Positions 48,294-58,114 of a DNA stretch of 64,000 nucleotides are shown here, piece by piece. The first letter of the stretch is position 1; each line of letters begins with the position of its first letter. The stretch covers positions 62,001 to 126,000 of the forward strand of contig NZ_CP104272.1 of the NCBI RefSeq assembly GCF_025244865.1. Direction: 5' to 3'. The position numbers and the translations under genes are program-made. Source of the DNA: Arthrobacter sp. zg-Y1110. Its GTDB lineage: Bacteria; Actinomycetota; Actinomycetes; Actinomycetales; Micrococcaceae. The notes under the pieces were generated by a model. That model ran no database searches and was not told where the DNA came from. It saw nothing but the letters and a program-made list of their open reading frames with translations.

Positions 48294-48965
48294 ATGGATG
48301 GGATGGGAAGACAGCAGCTGGCCGGACCGCGCCCCGGTCCGCGCCGTCCGAGCCCCGCCGTCTACCGCCGTCGGCGGCTGGTTGCAGGCATCCTCGCGGT
48401 GCTGCTCCTGGTGGGACTTGGGTTCGCGGTTGCCGGCGTGATTGGCGCTTTAACACCGGAAAAGCAGGCCGTAGCGGACGCCACTGTCCCCTCTCCGGTA
48501 CTTACCGCCCCGGCCGCAACGCCTGCGGCCGAGACGAAAGCTCCGAAGGCTCCGAAACCCGCGGCGACTCCGTCGGAATCCGCCTGCCCCGCAGAGTCCG
48601 TCTTGGTTACGGCTGCCACCGATGCCCAGGTCTACCCGGCCGGTGCGACGCCGATCTTGGCGCTGACGGTCACGAACACCGGGGAATCCGCCTGCGAGAT
48701 CAACGTGGGCACGTCGCAGATGGAGTTTTCGGTAGCCAGCGGCTCCGACCGGATCTTCTCTTCCACCGACTGCCAGGACGGCGGCGAGGACTACCTCAAG
48801 AAGGTGGAACCGGGCGCATCCGAGACGGCGAACTTCACCTGGGACCGGAACCGGTCGGCACCGGGCTGCGCCGCCGTGGCTTCCAACCCGAACCCCGGCT
48901 ACTACGTGTTCACTGCCAAGCTCGGGGAAGTCACCAGCGAAACGGCTGTTTTCGAACTGGAATAG
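48294..48965 (+). CDS. Membrane-anchored extracellular protein of unknown function
   Basis: A 223-residue protein with an Arg/Pro-rich cytoplasmic start, one membrane helix (about 29-52), an Ala/Pro/Lys linker (about 60-95) and a C-terminal beta-rich domain with four Cys residues, probably two disulfides (SACPAES, SACEIN, TDCQD, PGCAA). The LTVTNTGESAC stretch looks like an immunoglobulin-like fold, as in DUF4232-type domains. It is convergent with disA with 2 nt between stops. Confidence 0.75.
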   Translation: MDGMGRQQLAGPRPGPRRPSPAVYRRRRLVAGILAVLLLVGLGFAVAGVIGALTPEKQAVADATVPSPVLTAPAATPAAETKAPKAPKPAATPSESACPAESVLVTAATDAQVYPAGATPILALTVTNTGESACEINVGTSQMEFSVASGSDRIFSSTDCQDGGEDYLKKVEPGASETANFTWDRNRSAPGCAAVASNPNPGYYVFTAKLGEVTSETAVFELE

Positions 48966-48967
48966 GC

Positions 48968-50044
48968 CTACATGAACCGGTCGAGGAGGCTGGTCTCCGC
49001 GATCCGGGAGAGACCTTCCCGCACGGTCCGGGCGCGCTGCTCGCCGATGCCGTCAACGGTCATCAGGTCATCGATGTTGGCGGCCATCAGGTTCTGCAGG
49101 CCGCCGAAGTGGTCCACCAACCGGTTGGATACTGCGGGGGGAACCGACTTGATATTGCTCAGGAGCCGGTAGCCGCGCGGCTGCACCACGGCTTCGAGCG
49201 AATCCTGGCCCGGCTGGAAACCGACCACCGAGGCGATCTTGCCCAGGTCCACCATTTCGGACGAGCTCATGTTCTGCAGCGTGGAGATCTGTTCCTCGAT
49301 GTTGCGCTTTCCGTCATTCAGGTCCGCGTAGTCTCGCAGGATCATTTCGCTGCCCGGGCCGAGGCCGGTGGTCAGTTCCTCCAACTGGAGGGACAGCAGG
49401 CGGCCGTCGACGCCTAGTTCGAGGACATACTGTGAAATTTCCTCGGAAATGCGGCGGACCATCTCCTGGCGCTGCAGCGTGACCGCGACGTCGCGGACCG
49501 TCACCATTGCTTCGATTTCCAATGCGGAGAGGGAGTTGGTGACCTGGTCCAAGCGGGCGCGGTAGCGCTCGAGGGTTGCCAATGCCTGGTTGGCACGTGC
49601 CAGCACCGGCTCGGATCCTTCCAGGACGTGGCGGAGTCCGCCTACGTAGAGCTGGATGATCCGCATGGACTGGCTGACCGAAATCACGGGGAAACCGGTC
49701 TGGATGGCCACGCGTTCGGCGGTCCTGTGCCGGGTGCCGGATTCATGCGTTTCGATGGTGTGGTCGGGGACCAGCTGCACCGCCGCGCGCAGGATGTTCC
49801 CGGCGTCGCGGTCGCAGACGATCGCGCCGTCCATTTTGGCCAGCTCCCGCAGCCTGGTGGGGGAGAAGTCGATGCCGATATCGAACCCGCCGGAGCAGAT
49901 GCTGTCCACCGCTCGGTCAAAACCGAGGACGATCAGGGCGCCGGTGCGGCCACGCAGAATGCGCTCGAGTCCGTCGCGGAGCTCGGTCCCGGGTGCGACC
50001 CGCGCCAGGGTTGCTTTAAGCGCGTCTTCGGGACTGCGGGCCAT
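48968..50044 (-). CDS. disA: DNA integrity scanning diadenylate cyclase DisA
   Basis: A 358-residue c-di-AMP synthase. The cyclase domain carries DGAIVCDRDAG and GTRHRTAERVA (the RHR motif). A helical linker and a C-terminal helix-hairpin-helix domain (MTVDGIGEQRARTVREGL) bind branched DNA. ATG 50044 is chosen over the longer frame because GGAAGGAAG is just upstream. It lies downstream of radA, its usual neighbour. Confidence 0.96.
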   Translation of the reverse strand: MARSPEDALKATLARVAPGTELRDGLERILRGRTGALIVLGFDRAVDSICSGGFDIGIDFSPTRLRELAKMDGAIVCDRDAGNILRAAVQLVPDHTIETHESGTRHRTAERVAIQTGFPVISVSQSMRIIQLYVGGLRHVLEGSEPVLARANQALATLERYRARLDQVTNSLSALEIEAMVTVRDVAVTLQRQEMVRRISEEISQYVLELGVDGRLLSLQLEELTTGLGPGSEMILRDYADLNDGKRNIEEQISTLQNMSSSEMVDLGKIASVVGFQPGQDSLEAVVQPRGYRLLSNIKSVPPAVSNRLVDHFGGLQNLMAANIDDLMTVDGIGEQRARTVREGLSRIAETSLLDRFM

Positions 50045-50102
50045 GGTCACTTCCTTCCGGCACGGGGGCCTGGATGATCTGGGCTGAGGCTTGCCCGTCC
50101 CT

Positions 50103-50108
50103 ATACTA
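50103..50108 (-). promoter_or_regulatory. Probable disA promoter -10
   Basis: TAGTAT on the minus strand, about 60 nt upstream of the start, in the 200-nt gap after radA. No convincing -35. Confidence 0.4.
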
Positions 50109-50244
50109 GTGGGAGATCCGGGCAGACCATCCAACTCGTGAACCACGGCACGTCCCCGGCCGGGCCCGCTGGCAGGGGCCGCTTGAGGCAGCTTGTGCGA
50201 TGCCGCTCACCGGCGGCTCCCCGGGATCTTCGGATACGGCAGTG

Positions 50245-51612
50245 CTAGAAGAGCAGCTCCAGCGCCTCGGCCAACGTGGAGACCTCCCGGACCTTGAAAC
50301 CGGAGGGGACGTTTCCCGGTCCGTTCGGGGAAGCCGGAACGACGGCGTGCGTGAAACCGAGCCGTTCGGCCTCGTTGATCCGCCGCGCGATACCCGGTAC
50401 CGGACGCACCTCCCCGGCCAGTCCAACCTCGCCGAAGGCTATGAGCTGGGCCGGCAGCGGTTTGTTCATCTTCGCCGACGCCACAGCCAGCGCCACTGCC
50501 AGGTCCGTGGCCGGCTCGCCAAGCTTCACGCCGCCGACGGTGGAGACGTAACTGTCATCCTTGGCCAGGCTCATGGAGGCCCGCTGCTGCAGAACGGCCA
50601 GGAGCATGGCGACGCGGGACGCGTCAACACCGCTGGTTGCACGGCGGGCCTGGGCATTTCCGGTTTCGGCGACCAGGGACTGGACCTCGGCGACCAACGG
50701 CCGCTTGCCCTCCAGTGTGACGGTGATGCAGGTGCCCGAGACCGGGTCCTTGGTCCGCGAGACGAAGAGTCCGCTGGGGTCGGCGAGCCCTTCGATGCCG
50801 TCTTCGGTCAGGTCGAAGCAGCCCACCTCGTCCGTGGGTCCGTAGCGGTTCTTGACCGCACGCAGCAGCCGAAGCCTCGAATGCCTGTCGCCGTCGAACT
50901 GGCACACCACGTCCACCAGGTGCTCCAGCAGCCGGGGGCCGGCGATGGAGCCGTCCTTGGTGACGTGGCCGACCAGCAGGGTGGTCATGTTCCGGGTCTT
51001 CGCCGCATTGATCAAAGACGCGGCCACCTCGCGGACCTGGCTGACGCCGCCGGCGCTGCCGTCCACGGCGGTACTGCTCAGGGTCTGGACGGAGTCGACA
51101 ATGAGCAGCCCGGGGGAGACCTGCTCCACCTGGCCCAGGGCCTGGCTGAGGTCCGTTTCCGCACTGAGATAGAGGTTCTCCGACACGGCGCCGATGCGCT
51201 CGGCACGCAGTTTCACCTGTGCCGTGGATTCCTCTCCGGTGACGTACAGGACGTCGCGGCCCAGGCCGGCGACGCGGGCGGCGACGTCGAGGAGCAGAGT
51301 GGACTTACCCACGCCGGGCTCCCCGGCCAGCAGGATCACCGCACCGGGAACCAGGCCTCCACCCAGGACGCGGTCCAGTTCACCTACCCCGGTGGCCTGG
51401 TAGGCGGCAGTGGTGGCGTCTACCTCGCCGATCCGCAGGGCCGGGCGGGCAACCACGGCGGCTGCGGTGGTCCGGGCCAGGACTTCGCCGGATTCCTCCA
51501 CCGTTCCCCAGGCCTGGCACTCGCCGCAGCGTCCAACCCATTTGGCTGTCGTCCAGCCGCACTCCGAGCAGCGGAAGTTGGCGGTCTTGGGCCGTGCAGT
51601 CTTTGTTGCCAT
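50245..51612 (-). CDS. radA: DNA repair protein RadA
   Basis: A 455-residue RecA-like branch-migration protein. An N-terminal zinc finger (CSECG ... CGECQ, about 15-32) is followed by Walker A GEPGVGKST, the RadA-specific KNRYG motif (usually KNRFG) and a C-terminal Lon-like domain. It processes recombination intermediates. ATG 51612 lacks a ribosome site but has TAGCCT exactly 6 nt upstream. Confidence 0.96.
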   Translation of the reverse strand: MATKTARPKTANFRCSECGWTTAKWVGRCGECQAWGTVEESGEVLARTTAAAVVARPALRIGEVDATTAAYQATGVGELDRVLGGGLVPGAVILLAGEPGVGKSTLLLDVAARVAGLGRDVLYVTGEESTAQVKLRAERIGAVSENLYLSAETDLSQALGQVEQVSPGLLIVDSVQTLSSTAVDGSAGGVSQVREVAASLINAAKTRNMTTLLVGHVTKDGSIAGPRLLEHLVDVVCQFDGDRHSRLRLLRAVKNRYGPTDEVGCFDLTEDGIEGLADPSGLFVSRTKDPVSGTCITVTLEGKRPLVAEVQSLVAETGNAQARRATSGVDASRVAMLLAVLQQRASMSLAKDDSYVSTVGGVKLGEPATDLAVALAVASAKMNKPLPAQLIAFGEVGLAGEVRPVPGIARRINEAERLGFTHAVVPASPNGPGNVPSGFKVREVSTLAEALELLF

Positions 51613-51624
51613 GGAATCAGGCTA
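51613..51624 (-). promoter_or_regulatory. Leaderless promoter -10 element of radA
   Basis: TAGCCT on the minus strand (51624-51619) with a 6-nt spacer to ATG 51612. Confidence 0.55.
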
Positions 51625-51656
51625 TCCCGCGGCACTGACACTTTTTTCCGGCAGGC

Positions 51657-52787
51657 TCAGACCTCCGAGAGGTAGGTAACCGCCTCTTCGTGGGTGAGTC
51701 CGGTGGATTCCAGCAGGTCCACCACGAGGGGGCGGAAAAGCATGATGAGCGCGTCGCCCTGCAGATCCGTGATGCCCAGCGACTTCGGATGCAGGCGCGT
51801 CCCCACCGCGGCCAGCTCGTTCCGGGCCTGGCGAAGGTGTCGGAGCCGGGTGTCCGGGCCTTCCCCGCCGCCCAGCGCGCGGGCCAGGACATCCACGGCA
51901 TCGGCCGTCTCGTTCAGCACCTCCGACACGTTCTCGATGGCCTCGTCACCCAGCGACGCATGGTTAATGACCGACGTCGTCCGGCGGGCGAAAACCCGGC
52001 TGTTGCGGACCGCCAGGTCCAGATAACCGATGGAGCCGCGCAGATCTCCCAGTTCCGCCAGGTACCGCCGGTAGGCGGGCGAAATCCGGGCGACTTCCCG
52101 TGCATCCCGGACGCTGCGGGCCAGGGTGTCCAGCTGGGGCTGGGTGTTGCGGGCCCGGACCAGCGCATGCCAGGCAATGGTGGAATCGCTCTTGGCGATG
52201 GCTTCGGAACACTGGCGCAGCACGGCAGACAGTTCGTGCAGGAGCTCGCGGATGTTGGACTTCGGTTCCCGGCGCGGATCCCGCGGCGCCAGCATGGTCA
52301 CCACCAGGGCAAAAACGCCGCCCACTATGGCGTCAACGCTGCGGGTGAACACACCGCCGTCCGGGGCGGGCAGGAGCACCACCAGCAGGGACTGCAGCCC
52401 CAGCTGGGTAGTGAAAATGACACCGCGGTCCAAAAAGCGGGCCAGCATCACCGAGAGAAAAAGGACGACGGCGGCCTGGGCCAGGCCGTTGCCCAGCAGG
52501 GTGAGCAGGATTTCGCCAATGGTGATGCCCAGCGTGCAGCCGATTCCCACCTCGAGCACCCGGCGGGTCCGCGGTTCCCGGGAGAACCCCAGGGAAATCA
52601 GGGCGGCCGTCGCGGCGAACAGCGGGCCCTCGTGCCCGAGCACGTACTCGGCAAAGGCATACGCTCCGACGGCGCAGATGGTCATCTGCAGGGCCGGCAC
52701 CACGGAATTGCGGCTGCGCTGCAGCCCTACGCGGGCCCGGTTCTGCAGGAAACCCCGGCTTTTGGCGAAGGAGCTGCGTTGGGGCAT
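51657..52787 (-). CDS. FUSC-family (aromatic acid exporter-like) membrane protein
   Basis: A 376-residue protein. Six membrane helices occupy about 30-165 (AAVVLFLSVMLARF and VVTMLAP among them), followed by a long cytoplasmic helical domain. This is the half-size FUSC/aromatic-acid-exporter architecture; substrate unknown. ATG 52787 has no ribosome site, but TAGACT lies 6 nt upstream. It is divergent from pstS. Confidence 0.85.
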   Translation of the reverse strand: MPQRSSFAKSRGFLQNRARVGLQRSRNSVVPALQMTICAVGAYAFAEYVLGHEGPLFAATAALISLGFSREPRTRRVLEVGIGCTLGITIGEILLTLLGNGLAQAAVVLFLSVMLARFLDRGVIFTTQLGLQSLLVVLLPAPDGGVFTRSVDAIVGGVFALVVTMLAPRDPRREPKSNIRELLHELSAVLRQCSEAIAKSDSTIAWHALVRARNTQPQLDTLARSVRDAREVARISPAYRRYLAELGDLRGSIGYLDLAVRNSRVFARRTTSVINHASLGDEAIENVSEVLNETADAVDVLARALGGGEGPDTRLRHLRQARNELAAVGTRLHPKSLGITDLQGDALIMLFRPLVVDLLESTGLTHEEAVTYLSEV

Positions 52788-52799
52788 GAAACCAGTCTA
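52788..52799 (-). promoter_or_regulatory. Leaderless promoter -10 element of the FUSC gene
   Basis: TAGACT on the minus strand (52799-52794) with a 6-nt spacer to ATG 52787. Confidence 0.55.
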
Positions 52800-52872
52800 G
52801 GGGGAGCCGGGGGCAACATGTATCCGGCGTTACATTCGGCGGCCACGGATGTTCTTCGGCTGCCCGGCGGGC

Positions 52873-52894
52873 GTTAACTTTCCGTTCACCTTGC
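52873..52894 (+). promoter_or_regulatory. PHO box upstream of pstS
   Basis: Two contiguous 11-nt direct repeat units, GTTAACTTTCC (52873-52883) and GTTCACCTTGC (52884-52894), match the PhoP-type GTTCACC unit known from Streptomyces. The second unit is perfect in its 7-nt core and the first differs at two positions. Confidence 0.7.
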
Positions 52895-53006
52895 TTCGCC
52901 ACCCTTGGACAGGAACGTGTTGGAGGTTCCGCGTGCTCGACTGCTTTTCCGCAATCAGCTTCCCGGCGCACCCGCGCCGAATGAACCCTTCGAAAGGGAC
53001 ACGATA

Positions 53007-54128
53007 GTGAAGGTTTTGAACCGCGCTGCATCCGTACTTTCAGTTTCACTTGTTGCCGCACTCGGCCTGGCCGCCTGCGGCACGGACAGCGCTGCACCCT
53101 CCGCGGCCCCGACTGCGGGGAGTTCGGAAAGCTCCGTCACGGGCACCCTTTCCGGTGCCGGCGCCTCCTCCCAGGATGCGGCCATGCAGGCCTGGATCGC
53201 GGGTTTCGGTGCAGCCAATCCGGAAGCGTCGGTGCAGTATTCACCGGACGGCTCGGGCGCCGGCAGGGAAGCGCTGCTGGCCGGCGGCGTCCAGTTCGCC
53301 GGGTCCGACGCCTACCTTGATGAAGAAGAAACCGCTGCGGCCGCGGAGGTCTGCGGACCCGACGGCGCCATCCACGTTCCCGTCTACATCTCACCGATCG
53401 CCGTGGCCTTCAACCTTCCCGGCATAACGGACCTGAACCTCGACGCAGAGACCATCGCAGCGGTCTTCCGCGGCGAGATCACCACATGGAATGACCCGGC
53501 CATCGCCGCGCAGAACGAAGCAGTTGAGCTGCCGGACACCGCCATCACGGCGGTACACCGCGGCGACGAATCGGGCACCACCAAGAACTTCACCGAATAC
53601 CTGGCCGAAGCGGCACCCGAAAAGTGGACGGATAAGGCATCAGGCGAATGGCCGGCCGGGCTGCCGAACGGGGAAAGCGCCTCCGGCACCGGCGGCGTTA
53701 TTTCCACGGTGACCTCCACTGAGGGCGGCATCACCTATGCCGACGCGTCGGCAGCCGGCTCCCTGGGCAAGGTCAGCGTCAAGGTGGGCGATACCTACGT
53801 ACCGTTCAGCGCCGACGCCGCCGCACTCGCCGTCGAATCCTCCACCGCGGTGACCGGGGAAGGCCGTCCGGAAGCGGATATGGCCATGGACCTGGACCGC
53901 GACACGGCAGCATCGGGTGCTTACCCCGTGGTGCTCGTGAGCTACCACGTGTTCTGCACCAGCTATGAGGACCAGCAGACTGTGGACCTGGTCCGTGCGT
54001 TCGGTAACTATGTGGTCAGCGACGAAGGCCAGGCTGCCGCGTCCGACGCCGCGGGCAGTGCCCCGCTCTCCGAGAGCCTGCGGAGCCGGGCCGAAACTGC
54101 ATTGGATTCCATCCAGGTGCGTTCCTAA
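53007..54128 (+). CDS. pstS: Phosphate ABC transporter substrate-binding lipoprotein PstS
   Basis: A 373-residue protein with a lipoprotein signal and lipobox LAAC (Cys24). The phosphate-binding domain has SGAGASSQ, SPDGSGAGREA and HRGDESGTT, typical of PstS. It captures phosphate outside the membrane for PstCAB. GTG 53007 is chosen because AAAGGGA precedes it and the signal peptide begins there. A PHO box lies 113 nt upstream, so induction by phosphate limitation is expected. Confidence 0.96.
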   Translation: MKVLNRAASVLSVSLVAALGLAACGTDSAAPSAAPTAGSSESSVTGTLSGAGASSQDAAMQAWIAGFGAANPEASVQYSPDGSGAGREALLAGGVQFAGSDAYLDEEETAAAAEVCGPDGAIHVPVYISPIAVAFNLPGITDLNLDAETIAAVFRGEITTWNDPAIAAQNEAVELPDTAITAVHRGDESGTTKNFTEYLAEAAPEKWTDKASGEWPAGLPNGESASGTGGVISTVTSTEGGITYADASAAGSLGKVSVKVGDTYVPFSADAAALAVESSTAVTGEGRPEADMAMDLDRDTAASGAYPVVLVSYHVFCTSYEDQQTVDLVRAFGNYVVSDEGQAAASDAAGSAPLSESLRSRAETALDSIQVRS

Positions 54129-54140
54129 CCCGACCACCAT

Positions 54141-54176
54141 CCTGCCCTCCCCGGGTCTCAGCACGGGGAGGGCAGG
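54141..54176 (+). terminator. Hairpin between pstS and pstC
   Basis: A perfect 13-bp stem (54141-54153 with 54164-54176), 10-nt loop and no U-run. It probably causes partial termination or protects the pstS message, raising PstS over the permease subunits. Confidence 0.65.
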
Positions 54177-54245
54177 GTCCGCTCCAAGGCGGAGTACCTA
54201 CACTGATAAAAGAGTCTGCACGCAACGCATTTCGAAGGGTGAGTA

Positions 54246-55178
54246 GTGTCCAGCAAGTCCATAACGGGAGAAAGCGGCGCGGGCCGCGCCGGAGACAAGA
54301 TTTTCTCCGGCATTACGGTGACAGCCGGGTGCCTGATCCTGTTCGTCCTGTTCTGCGTGGCGGTTTTCCTGATGTGGCAGGCGCTGCCCACGTTCATGGC
54401 CGATCCGGCGGACATCTCCGGCGGCGGCGGGTTCGGGCAGTACATCCTGCCGCTGGTCATCGGCACGGTCATCGCCGCACTCATCGCGCTGCTGATCGCC
54501 ACACCGGTGGGAATCGGTGTGGCCCTGTTCATTTCCCACTATGCCCCGCGGCGGCTCGCGCAGGGACTGGGCTACCTGGTGGACCTGCTCGCGGCCATCC
54601 CGTCGGTGGTCTACGGTGCCTGGGGCATGACAGTGCTGGCCCCGGCGCTGGTGGGTCCGTATAACTGGCTGGCCGAAAACGCCGGGTGGATTCCGATTTT
54701 CGCCGGTCCCGCCAGCCAGACCGGCAAAACCATGCTCACGGCAGGCATTGTGCTTTCCGTGATGGTGCTGCCGATCATTACCTCCCTTACCCGGGAGATC
54801 TTCCTGCAGACGCCCAAGCTGCACGAGGAAGCGGCACTGGCCATGGGTGCCACGCGCTGGGAAATGATCCGGATGGCTGTTTTCCCCTTCGCCCGTCCCG
54901 GCGTCGTCAGTGCCGTCATGCTGGGGCTGGGCCGTGCGCTGGGCGAAACCATGGCCGTGGCGCTCGTGCTCTCCTCCGGCGGTCTGATCGCCAGCCTGAT
55001 CCGGCCCGGCAACCAGACCATCGCCGCCGAGATCGCCCTGAACTTCCCTGAAGCATTCGGGCTCCGGCTCTCGGAACTGATCGCTGCAGGACTCGTGCTG
55101 TTCCTGATCACCCTGGCGGTCAACATAATTGCCCGTTGGATCATCAGCCGCCACAAAGAATTCTCGGGAGCCAACTGA
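54246..55178 (+). CDS. pstC: Phosphate ABC transporter permease PstC
   Basis: A 310-residue inner-membrane permease with six helices and the EAA loop EEAALAMGATRWEMIRMAV that contacts PstB. GRALGETMAVALVL is conserved in PstC/PstA. The start is GTG at 54246 with GAAGGGTGAG upstream. Its stop overlaps the pstA start (TGATG). Confidence 0.95.
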   Translation: MSSKSITGESGAGRAGDKIFSGITVTAGCLILFVLFCVAVFLMWQALPTFMADPADISGGGGFGQYILPLVIGTVIAALIALLIATPVGIGVALFISHYAPRRLAQGLGYLVDLLAAIPSVVYGAWGMTVLAPALVGPYNWLAENAGWIPIFAGPASQTGKTMLTAGIVLSVMVLPIITSLTREIFLQTPKLHEEAALAMGATRWEMIRMAVFPFARPGVVSAVMLGLGRALGETMAVALVLSSGGLIASLIRPGNQTIAAEIALNFPEAFGLRLSELIAAGLVLFLITLAVNIIARWIISRHKEFSGAN

Positions 55179-56287
55179 TGCTCGATACAACCTCCGCCCT
55201 CGGCCGTCCCGGGTCCCTGCTGACCAAGAACAGGCTGCCCCGCTATACGCCCTGGATCGTGCTGGCCGCTGCCTTGATCCTGGGTGCGGCACTGTCCGCC
55301 CTCATCGGCTTCTCCGTCACGTCCTTCGCAATCTTCACCGCCGTGCTTTTCGTCATCGGCGGCACGGTTGTCACCTGGATCGTGGAGGGCAAGCGGCATG
55401 CAGTGGACCGCCTCGCGACGAACCTGGTCTGCGGTGCCTTCCTGCTGGCGCTGCTGCCCCTGGTATCGGTGATCTTCACCGTCCTGGTCCGCGGACTGCC
55501 CGGCCTCAGCCCGGACTTCCTGCTCACCTCCATGGGCGGCATGACCGGCGCCGTTGACAACGCCACGATGGAGAACGGGACCGCGGTGCTGGGCGGCGCC
55601 TACCACGGCATTGTCGGCACCCTGCTGATCACCTTCTGGGCCACGGTCATTTCGGTGCCCGTGGGCCTGCTCGCCGCCGTCTACCTGGTGGAATACAGCC
55701 GGGGCGGAACACTTTCGCGGGCCATCACGTTCTTCGTAGATGTAATGACCGGTATCCCCTCGATTGTGGCCGGCTTGTTCGCCGCCGCGTTCTTCGGGCT
55801 CGTCTTCGGGCCGGGCACGCGCACCGGATTCGTCGCCGCCGTCGCCCTCTCCGTGCTGATGATCCCGGTGGTGGTCCGCTCCACCGAGGAAATGCTCAAG
55901 ATCGTGCCCAACGAACTCCGGGAGGCTTCCTATGCCCTGGGCGTGCGTAAGTGGCGGACCATCCTGAAGGTTGTGGTCCCTACCGCGATTTCCGGCATTG
56001 CCTCCGGCGTTACCCTGGCGATCGCCCGCGTGATCGGGGAAACGGCACCACTGCTGGTCACCGCCGGCTTCGTCAACACCATCAACTTCAACGCGTTTGC
56101 GGGCTGGATGAGCACGCTGCCCACCTTCATCTACCGGCAGCTGATGAGCCCCACCTCCCCGACCAACACAGATCCGAGTACCCAGCGGGCCTGGGCGGCC
56201 GCCCTGATCCTGATCATCATGGTGATGCTGCTGAACCTGGGCGCCCGCCTGATTGCCCGGATCTTCGCCCCCCGGACCTCCCGCTAG
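55178..56287 (+). CDS. pstA: Phosphate ABC transporter permease PstA
   Basis: A 369-residue permease. Two extra N-terminal helices (about 25-65) and a further helix near 80-105 precede the usual permease core, making it longer than the roughly 300-residue E. coli protein. The EAA loop is [20 protein letters not shown], followed by [14 protein letters not shown] 55178 overlaps the pstC stop by 1 nt. Confidence 0.95.
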   Translation: MLDTTSALGRPGSLLTKNRLPRYTPWIVLAAALILGAALSALIGFSVTSFAIFTAVLFVIGGTVVTWIVEGKRHAVDRLATNLVCGAFLLALLPLVSVIFTVLVRGLPGLSPDFLLTSMGGMTGAVDNATMENGTAVLGGAYHGIVGTLLITFWATVISVPVGLLAAVYLVEYSRGGTLSRAITFFVDVMTGIPSIVAGLFAAAFFGLVFGPGTRTGFVAAVALSVLMIPVVVRSTEEMLKIVPNELREASYALGVRKWRTILKVVVPTAISGIASGVTLAIARVIGETAPLLVTAGFVNTINFNAFAGWMSTLPTFIYRQLMSPTSPTNTDPSTQRAWAAALILIIMVMLLNLGARLIARIFAPRTSR

Positions 56288-56318
56288 CCCTGTAAAGCGA
56301 TTTACCGAGAAGGAAACC

Positions 56319-57098
56319 ATGTCCAAGCGCATCGACGTCAAAGACTTGAATGTCTACTACGGCAATTTCCTCGCCGTCCAGGACGTCAACATCAACATTG
56401 AACCCCGCTCCGTGACCGCCTTCATCGGTCCCTCGGGCTGCGGCAAGTCCACCTTCCTGCGCACCCTGAACCGGATGCACGAGGTACTTCCCGGCGCACG
56501 TGTCGAAGGTGAAGTGCTGCTGGACGGGGAGAACCTCTACGGCCCGGGCGTTGACCCGGTGACCGTCCGCAGCCACGTGGGCATGGTGTTCCAGCGGCCC
56601 AACCCGTTCCCCACCATGTCCATCAGGGACAATGTGCTGGCAGGCGTGAAGCTGAACAACAAGCGCATCTCGAAGGCCGACGCCGATGACCTGGTGGAAA
56701 AGTCGCTGACGGGCGCCAACCTCTGGAAAGAGGTCCGTGACCGCCTGGACAAGCCGGGCTCCGGGCTTTCCGGCGGCCAGCAGCAGCGCCTGTGCATAGC
56801 CCGCGCCATAGCGGTCTCGCCGGAGGTGATCCTGATGGACGAGCCCTGCTCCGCCCTGGACCCCATCTCGACGCTGGCCATCGAGGACCTCATCGAGGAA
56901 CTCAAGAGTGACTACACGGTGGTTATCGTTACGCACAACATGCAGCAGGCAGCGCGGGTGTCGGACAAGACGGCGTTCTTCAACATCGCCGGCACCGGGA
57001 AGCCCGGCCGGCTGATCGAGTACGCCGACACTCCGGTCATCTTCAGCAACCCCGCCGAGCAGGCCACGGAAGACTACGTCTCCGGACGTTTCGGATAG
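56319..57098 (+). CDS. pstB: Phosphate ABC transporter ATP-binding protein PstB
   Basis: A 259-residue ATPase with Walker [10 protein letters not shown], the PstB-specific [12 protein letters not shown], the signature [14 protein letters not shown] and Walker [21 protein letters not shown] precedes ATG 56319. No phoU follows; the next gene is the convergent Pit transporter, 4 nt away. Confidence 0.97.
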   Translation: MSKRIDVKDLNVYYGNFLAVQDVNINIEPRSVTAFIGPSGCGKSTFLRTLNRMHEVLPGARVEGEVLLDGENLYGPGVDPVTVRSHVGMVFQRPNPFPTMSIRDNVLAGVKLNNKRISKADADDLVEKSLTGANLWKEVRDRLDKPGSGLSGGQQQRLCIARAIAVSPEVILMDEPCSALDPISTLAIEDLIEELKSDYTVVIVTHNMQQAARVSDKTAFFNIAGTGKPGRLIEYADTPVIFSNPAEQATEDYVSGRFG

Positions 57099-57102
57099 GC
57101 GG

Positions 57103-58113
57103 TTACAGGAGCGGACTGAGGGCCAGTAGCAGGATCCCGCCGAGCAGTGCGGTTACGGGTGCCGTGACCAGCCAGGTGACGAGGATTTCCCGCAGCGGAA
57201 TGAAGCGGACGGTGGAAAAGCGCTGATTGGTGCCGGCGCCGACGATGGCGGACGTCATGGTCTGGGTGCTGGAGAGCGGAATGTGCAGCCAGAGCGCACC
57301 AAGGAACAGCATGGCGGAGCTGACCGCCTGGGCGCTCATGCCCCGCAGCGGGTCCATCCGGACCAGCCGGTACCCCAGTGTGTGCGTGATCCGCCAGCCG
57401 CCGAAGAGCGTGCCGGCGGCCAGGGCCAGCGCCGCAAAGAGCTGTACCCAGAGGGGAATGCCGGTTTCGGAAGTTTGCCCCGCGGCCAGCAGGGCAAGCA
57501 CCACCACAGCCATGGTCCGTTGCCCGTCCTGGATCCCGTGCCCCAGGGAGAAGGCGGAGGTGAAGACGGACTGCGCTATCCGGTTTCCGGCGTCCCCGCG
57601 GCGCGGAGAACTGTAGCGCATCAGCCATGTGGCCGGGAAAACCAGCAGGTAAGCCAGTACAAAGGCGATCACGGGGGACAGCAGCAGCGGCAGGGCTATC
57701 TGCTCCCAGATCAGCCGGTAGGACTCGGCTATGTTGTGCCCGCCCACCAGGGTCGAGGCCGCGCCGGAACCCACCAGCCCGCCCACCAGGGCGGAAGTGG
57801 ATGATGACGGCATCCGCCGCCACCAGGTCCACACCCCCCATCCGCAGGCCGCCAGCAGCCCGGCAATCAGGATGCCGAGGCCCTCTGGGCCGGCCGGGAG
57901 ATCCACGAACCGGACGGTCAGGGCAACGGCCAGTGCGGTGCTCACGAGTGCACCCAGGAGGTTGAAGCCGGCGGCCAGCAGGATCGCCACAGTGGGGGTC
58001 AGTGCCCGGGTCCGGACGGAGGTGGCCACCGAGTTGGAGGCGTCATGGAAGCCGTTGAGGAAGGCATAGGCTCCGGCGAGCAGGACGACGCCGGCCAGGA
58101 GGAGGGTGGCCAC
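57103..58113 (-). CDS. Low-affinity inorganic phosphate transporter (PiT family)
   Basis: A 336-residue protein with about ten helices and the two duplicated PiT signatures: GFHDASNSVAT near residue 20 and SLGHGIQDGQRTMAV in the second half. It imports metal-phosphate with protons. GTG 58113 is chosen because the membrane core begins at once and it starts 1 nt after the DUF47 stop, implying coupled translation. Confidence 0.93.
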   Translation of the reverse strand: MATLLLAGVVLLAGAYAFLNGFHDASNSVATSVRTRALTPTVAILLAAGFNLLGALVSTALAVALTVRFVDLPAGPEGLGILIAGLLAACGWGVWTWWRRMPSSSTSALVGGLVGSGAASTLVGGHNIAESYRLIWEQIALPLLLSPVIAFVLAYLLVFPATWLMRYSSPRRGDAGNRIAQSVFTSAFSLGHGIQDGQRTMAVVVLALLAAGQTSETGIPLWVQLFAALALAAGTLFGGWRITHTLGYRLVRMDPLRGMSAQAVSSAMLFLGALWLHIPLSSTQTMTSAIVGAGTNQRFSTVRFIPLREILVTWLVTAPVTALLGGILLLALSPLL

Positions 58114-58114
58114 C

